64,000 nucleotides of DNA from NCBI GenBank assembly GCA_000710935.1, contig BAYV01000015.1:168801-232800 (forward strand), read 5' to 3'. Below, piece after piece: positions 60,306 through 64,000 of this stretch (position 1 is the stretch's first letter; each line of letters opens with the position of its first letter). The notes under the pieces are model-generated. The model was not told the origin of the DNA. It made no database searches and worked only from the letters and a program-made list of their open reading frames with translations. Position numbers and translations under genes: made by a program. This DNA comes from Iodidimonas nitroreducens (GTDB taxonomy: Bacteria > Pseudomonadota > Alphaproteobacteria > Sphingomonadales > Rhodothalassiaceae).

Positions 60306-61447
60306 GTCCAAACCCCCGGACCAAGGCTTGAGCGACGCTCGAACCGATTTTGCCGGGTGAGGGCCAGCACCATGCCCATCCCCCATGTGAGGGCCAGCAT
60401 CGATGATCCGCCATAGGAAATGAACGGCAAGGTCATGCCTTTGGCGGGCAGCAGGGCAAGATTGACACCGATATTGATCATCGCCTGCAAGCCGAACAGG
60501 GCAATCAGCCCGCTCACCGCCAGAATGGTGAAGGGATCATCTTCTTCGGTGAGGCGCATCAGGCTGCGCAGCACGATGGCCGAGAAAAGCCCTAAAATGA
60601 TCAGACAGGCAAAGGTGCCGAATTCTTCGCCCGCCACCGCGAAAATATAATCGGTATGGGCATCGGGCAGCACCTTTTTCACCGCCCCTTCCCCCGGCCC
60701 GCGACCAAAAAGCCCGCCCGCCCGAAAGGCATTGAGGGCCGTATCGATCTGATAGGTATCGCCGCTCGCGGGATTGAAAAACCGGTCGATGCGCGATGTC
60801 ACATGCGGGATCAGCAGATAAGCCAGCGCGAGCCCGGCGCAACCGCCAAGGATCAAAAGCCCGATCCAAAAAAGCGGCAATCCGGCCAGCACAAGCTGCA
60901 TCGACCAGATAAGCCCCAGAAGAACCGTTTGCCCCATATCGGGCTGCGCCACCAAAAGCCCGGCGCTGAGGATAAACAGCCCCAAAGCGATCCGCCGACC
61001 GGGGAAGCTTTGATCATTCATCGCCCCGGCACAAAGCCAGGCCGACAGGATGATGAAGGATGGCTTTAAAAATTCCGATGGTTGCAGGCTGAAACTGCCA
61101 AGGCTGATCCAGCGCTTCGCCCCATTATATTCGGCCCCCATGATCAAAGTGAGCATCACCAGAATAAGGCTGATGAAAAACATGATGATCCCGGTGCGCC
61201 GGATCATCCGTGGCGATAATAACGACACCCCGATCATGATCGCGATCCCCGCCAGCAGGAAAACGAGCTGGCGCTTGGCAAAATAGAAAATCGGCAGATG
61301 AAGGCGTTCGGCAACCGGGGTCGAGGCCCCGAAGCTTAAGATCAGCCCCGCCGACAACAGGCTTAAAAGGATGAATAAAAGCTTGCGATCCACGGTCCAC
61401 CACCAGCGGGCCAGCAGGCTTTCATCGGCGCGCGAAAGGAGGGTCAT
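60302..61447 (-). CDS. ftsW: Peptidoglycan glycosyltransferase FtsW
   Basis: A 381-residue SEDS-family membrane protein with about ten hydrophobic segments. AKRWISLGSFSLQPSEFLKP is the conserved SEDS loop with the catalytic-loop residues nearby. The C-terminal motif is LPFISYGGSSMLALTWGMGM. It polymerises septal glycan with its partner PBP3. It overlaps murD by 4 bp and murG by 4 bp. Confidence 0.95.
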   Translation of the reverse strand: MTLLSRADESLLARWWWTVDRKLLFILLSLLSAGLILSFGASTPVAERLHLPIFYFAKRQLVFLLAGIAIMIGVSLLSPRMIRRTGIIMFFISLILVMLTLIMGAEYNGAKRWISLGSFSLQPSEFLKPSFIILSAWLCAGAMNDQSFPGRRIALGLFILSAGLLVAQPDMGQTVLLGLIWSMQLVLAGLPLFWIGLLILGGCAGLALAYLLIPHVTSRIDRFFNPASGDTYQIDTALNAFRAGGLFGRGPGEGAVKKVLPDAHTDYIFAVAGEEFGTFACLIILGLFSAIVLRSLMRLTEEDDPFTILAVSGLIALFGLQAMINIGVNLALLPAKGMTLPFISYGGSSMLALTWGMGMVLALTRQNRFERRSSLGPGVWT

Positions 61448-62853
61448 GACCGCACCTCGTCAGGGCCGGTAACATGAGGCAAAAGCCGCCGCACGATGGC
61501 CCGAAAATCATCGCCCCGGGCTTCAAAATCGCGATAATGATCAAAGCTTGCACAAGCCGGCGACAGCAGCACGGTTTCGCCGGGGCGGGCATCATGAATG
61601 GCCGCTGCTACCGCCGCCGCCATCGTGCCGCAAACCACATGATCAAGCTTGCCATCAAGGGCTTTGGCAAAATCCGGGGCGGCTTCCCCCAGCAGATAGG
61701 CTTTTTTGATCCTGCCGAAAAAGGGTTCCAAGGGCGCCAGATCGGTGGATTTCGCCCGCCCCCCGGCAATCCAGCGGATCTGATCAAAAGCGGCCAAAGC
61801 CGTGGCGGCGGCATCGATATTGGTGGCTTTGGAATCATTGATATAAACCACATCATCGGCCACGCCCACCCGCTCGCAGCGATGGGCAAGGCCGGGAAAG
61901 CTGGCAAAAGATGCCATGATCCCGGCAGCATCCAGCCCCAATTCCAGCCCCGCCACATAAGCCGCTGCCGCATTCTGCCAATTATGCCGCCCGCGCAAGG
62001 TGGGAAGATCGCCCAAGGAGCCGATGAGCCTTGCCCCTTCGGCTAAGGAGCGGGCATCGATCAGATCGCCCCCATCCGTCACATAAACCCCATGATCAAG
62101 GGGCTGGCGCACCGAGATCGGCACCGTTCTTTGGGGTAGGCGCCGGGCTAGCTCTGCGCCCCAGGGATCATCCACCGAAATCACCGCCAGATGCTGCGGC
62201 CCCTGCATCTGAAAAAGCCGCGCTTTCGCCGCCACATAGCCCGCCATATCCCCATGGCGCTCCAGATGATCGGGGCTGATGTTCAAAAGGATCGCCACAT
62301 CGGCATCAAGGCTGTGGGTGAGATCGATCTGGAAGGATGACATCTCAAAAACATAAACGCCGCCCGCATCCAAAGCCTCTAAGCCCAGAACCGGAATCCC
62401 GATATTGCCCGCCAAGGCCACATCGCGGCCACAGGCGGCAAACAGATGCGCCAAAAGCGCGGCGGTGGTGGATTTGCCATTCGTGCCGGTGACCGCGATC
62501 AGCCCATGGGGCGGCAGATCGCTTCGGGCTTTGGCAAAGATTTCGATATCGCCGATCACCGGCACATGGGCCGCCCGGGCCTTTAAAACCAGCGGATGGG
62601 GTGCCGGATGGGTGAGCGGCACACCGGGGGCCAGCATCAGGGCATCGAGTTGGCTGAAATCCGCCTCATAAAGATCGGTGAGGGGCACCGGCAGGCTTTT
62701 CATCCGAAGATCACCGGGATTGTGCGCCAGCGCATCATCATAGGCCAAAACCCGGGCTTTGGATGCGAAAAGCGCCGACAGCGCCGCAAGCCCGGTGCGG
62801 GCCAATCCAAAAACCCCGATGGTTTTGCCTTCATATGTGCGCAATGGGATCAT
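61444..62853 (-). CDS. murD: UDP-N-acetylmuramoylalanine-D-glutamate ligase MurD
   Basis: A 469-residue Mur ligase. VFGLARTGLAAL opens the N-domain, and the ATP loop GTNGKST is at 123-129. EMSSFQIDLTH, NISPDHLERHGDM and VYINDSKATNIDAAATALAA are family motifs. LLSPACASFDHYRDFEARG ends the C-domain. It adds D-glutamate to UDP-MurNAc-L-Ala. mraY ends 4 bp upstream, so both are in one transcript. Confidence 0.96.
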   Translation of the reverse strand: MIPLRTYEGKTIGVFGLARTGLAALSALFASKARVLAYDDALAHNPGDLRMKSLPVPLTDLYEADFSQLDALMLAPGVPLTHPAPHPLVLKARAAHVPVIGDIEIFAKARSDLPPHGLIAVTGTNGKSTTAALLAHLFAACGRDVALAGNIGIPVLGLEALDAGGVYVFEMSSFQIDLTHSLDADVAILLNISPDHLERHGDMAGYVAAKARLFQMQGPQHLAVISVDDPWGAELARRLPQRTVPISVRQPLDHGVYVTDGGDLIDARSLAEGARLIGSLGDLPTLRGRHNWQNAAAAYVAGLELGLDAAGIMASFASFPGLAHRCERVGVADDVVYINDSKATNIDAAATALAAFDQIRWIAGGRAKSTDLAPLEPFFGRIKKAYLLGEAAPDFAKALDGKLDHVVCGTMAAAVAAAIHDARPGETVLLSPACASFDHYRDFEARGDDFRAIVRRLLPHVTGPDEVRS

Positions 62854-62857
62854 CGGC

Positions 62858-63934
62858 TCATCTCAGCTTCAAGGTGGCAAGCCCGATCAGGGCCAGAATA
62901 AGCGCAATGATCCAGAAGCGGATGACGATGGTGGGCTCCGACCAGCCTTTATGCTCGAAATGATGATGCAGGGGGGCCATGCGGAAAACCCGCCGACCGG
63001 TCAGCTTGAAGCTCGCCACCTGCACGATCACCGATATGGTTTCCAATACAAACAGCCCGCCAATGATCACGAGCACCAGTTCATGCTTGGTCACCAAAGC
63101 AACGGACCCCAAAGCCCCCCCCAAGGACAAACTGCCGGTATCGCCCATGAAAACCATCGCAGGCGGGGCATTGAACCATAAAAAGCCCAGACCCGCGCCG
63201 ATCATCGCTCCGCAAAAAACAGCCAGTTCGCCCGAACCGCGAATATAGCTGATCTGCAGATAATCGGCATAAATGACATTCCCCACCAGATAAGCAATCA
63301 GCCCAAAGGCCGAAGCCGCAATGATCACCGGCATGATTGCCAAACCATCCAGACCATCGGTGAGATTGACCGCATTGCCCGCGCCCACAATGACCATGAC
63401 CCCGAAAATGGGATAAAACCACCCCAGATTGATCATCACATCCTTCATGAAGGGCAGCATCAGCCCCGGCGAACCGATGCTGGCCACCCACAGGCTGACG
63501 GCAATCGCAATGGCGCTTTCAATGATGAATTTCAGCCGCCCCGATACCCCTTTCGGATTGGCCTTGGTGACTTTGAGAAAATCATCAAGAAAGCCGATCA
63601 CCCCGAAACAAACGGTCACCGCCAGGCAGGCCCAAACATAAGGATTCGATAAATCCGCCCATAAAAGCGTGCTGAACACCAAACCGATCAGAATGAGCAG
63701 CCCCCCCATGGTGGGGGTGCCCGCTTTGGTGAGAATATGGCCCGCCGGGCCATCGCTGCGGATGGGCTGGCCTTTTTTCTGTTTCTTCTTCAGCCAACGG
63801 ATGAAGCCCGGCCCGATGACCAAAGCGATCAGCATCGCTGTCAGCACCGCCGCCCCGGTTCTGAAGGTGAGATAGCGCACCAGATTGAACAGGGCAAAAT
63901 CATCGGCCAATGGCAGCAACAGATTATAGAGCAT
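62858..63934 (-). CDS. mraY: Phospho-N-acetylmuramoyl-pentapeptide transferase MraY
   Basis: 358 residues from [20 protein letters not shown] (63934), the typical MraY start, with AAGGA 11 bp upstream; a frame to 63991 would extend into the gene before it. Ten membrane helices are interrupted by [19 protein letters not shown] (aspartate motif), [13 protein letters not shown], and the [12 protein letters not shown] loop. It makes lipid I from UDP-MurNAc-pentapeptide. Confidence 0.97.
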   Translation of the reverse strand: MLYNLLLPLADDFALFNLVRYLTFRTGAAVLTAMLIALVIGPGFIRWLKKKQKKGQPIRSDGPAGHILTKAGTPTMGGLLILIGLVFSTLLWADLSNPYVWACLAVTVCFGVIGFLDDFLKVTKANPKGVSGRLKFIIESAIAIAVSLWVASIGSPGLMLPFMKDVMINLGWFYPIFGVMVIVGAGNAVNLTDGLDGLAIMPVIIAASAFGLIAYLVGNVIYADYLQISYIRGSGELAVFCGAMIGAGLGFLWFNAPPAMVFMGDTGSLSLGGALGSVALVTKHELVLVIIGGLFVLETISVIVQVASFKLTGRRVFRMAPLHHHFEHKGWSEPTIVIRFWIIALILALIGLATLKLR

Positions 63935-64000
63935 GCATATCGTTCCTTTTTGCCTCACCATAATCGGCGGGGCCATAACCGGCGGGGCCATAACCGGCGG
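63924..64000 (-). CDS. C-terminal tail of an upstream gene, possibly murF (5' part outside the window)
   Basis: In the frame different from mraY, the minus strand reads ...[24 protein letters not shown] and stops with TAA at 63926-63924, overlapping the mraY start by 11 bp. Such coupling would fit murF, the usual gene before mraY, but the visible residues are not diagnostic. The first half is encoded by a 15-bp tandem repeat, so the tail is a repeat expansion. Confidence 0.4.
   Translation of the reverse strand, partial: AGYGPAGYGPADYGEAKRNDMHAL
63958..64000. repeat. 15-bp tandem repeat upstream of mraY
   Basis: CCATAATCGGCGGGG (63958-63972), CCATAACCGGCGGGG (63973-63987) and CCATAACCGGCGG to the edge (63988-64000) repeat with a 15-bp period. 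The array may continue beyond the window. Confidence 0.85.

Overview
This window looks like the chromosome of an alphaproteobacterium. The main signs are a circularly permuted (two-piece) tmRNA gene, an alpha-type SspB adaptor, a CIRCE-controlled groESL operon, a carA-carB-greA run, and a complete leftward division and cell-wall cluster that continues into bamD, recN and ligA. Base composition is GC-rich, but Asp, His, Tyr and Asn codons mostly end in T (GAT, CAT, TAT, AAT), and GATC is very frequent. The species cannot be named from the sequence alone. I see no phage, insertion sequence, CRISPR array, rRNA or tRNA gene. Almost everything is chromosomal core, densely packed and without visible gene decay.

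Region by region. 1-7.2 kb: a truncated adrenodoxin-reductase-type ferredoxin-NADP reductase, a secreted DUF3179 protein, groES-groEL with promoter, CIRCE operator and terminator, a DUF302 lipoprotein, and the biotin-carrying subunit of propionyl-CoA carboxylase. 7.2-19 kb: rpmF, an AhpD-like protein, carA-carB-greA (leftward), then yqeY, dnaG and rpoD (rightward). 19-24 kb: a leftward three-gene lysine-catabolism operon (lysine 6-dehydrogenase-like, a ThDP-dependent enzyme, an ALDH7-type dehydrogenase). 24-31.4 kb: a metallo-beta-lactamase-fold hydrolase, two alpha/beta hydrolases, folA, thyA, a haem-globin chemoreceptor and a LysR regulator. 31.4-35.7 kb: the two-piece tmRNA (ssrA), an M16 peptidase and sspB. 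35.8-47.3 kb: fumC with a ribbon-helix-helix gene, a large AsmA protein, a pentapeptide-repeat protein, a ClC channel, a UvrD-type helicase, prmA and a tiny ORF. 47.4-64 kb (leftward): mraY, murD, ftsW, murG, murC, murB, ftsQ, ftsA, ftsZ, bamD, recN, ligA, with one rightward XRE regulator inserted between ftsZ and bamD.

How the genes work together. The dcw genes from murD to ftsA are joined by 4-8 bp stop/start overlaps and build lipid II and the Z ring. ddl and lpxC, which in many alphaproteobacteria sit in murB-ftsQ and ftsZ-bamD, are absent from those places. ssrA and sspB lie 3.3 kb apart and would act together in ribosome rescue and ClpXP delivery of tagged proteins; the deduced tag is ANDNEAFAVAA. 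Short tandem duplications with 15-20 bp periods occur in six spacers or gene ends, a recurrent feature that the gene annotation does not explain.
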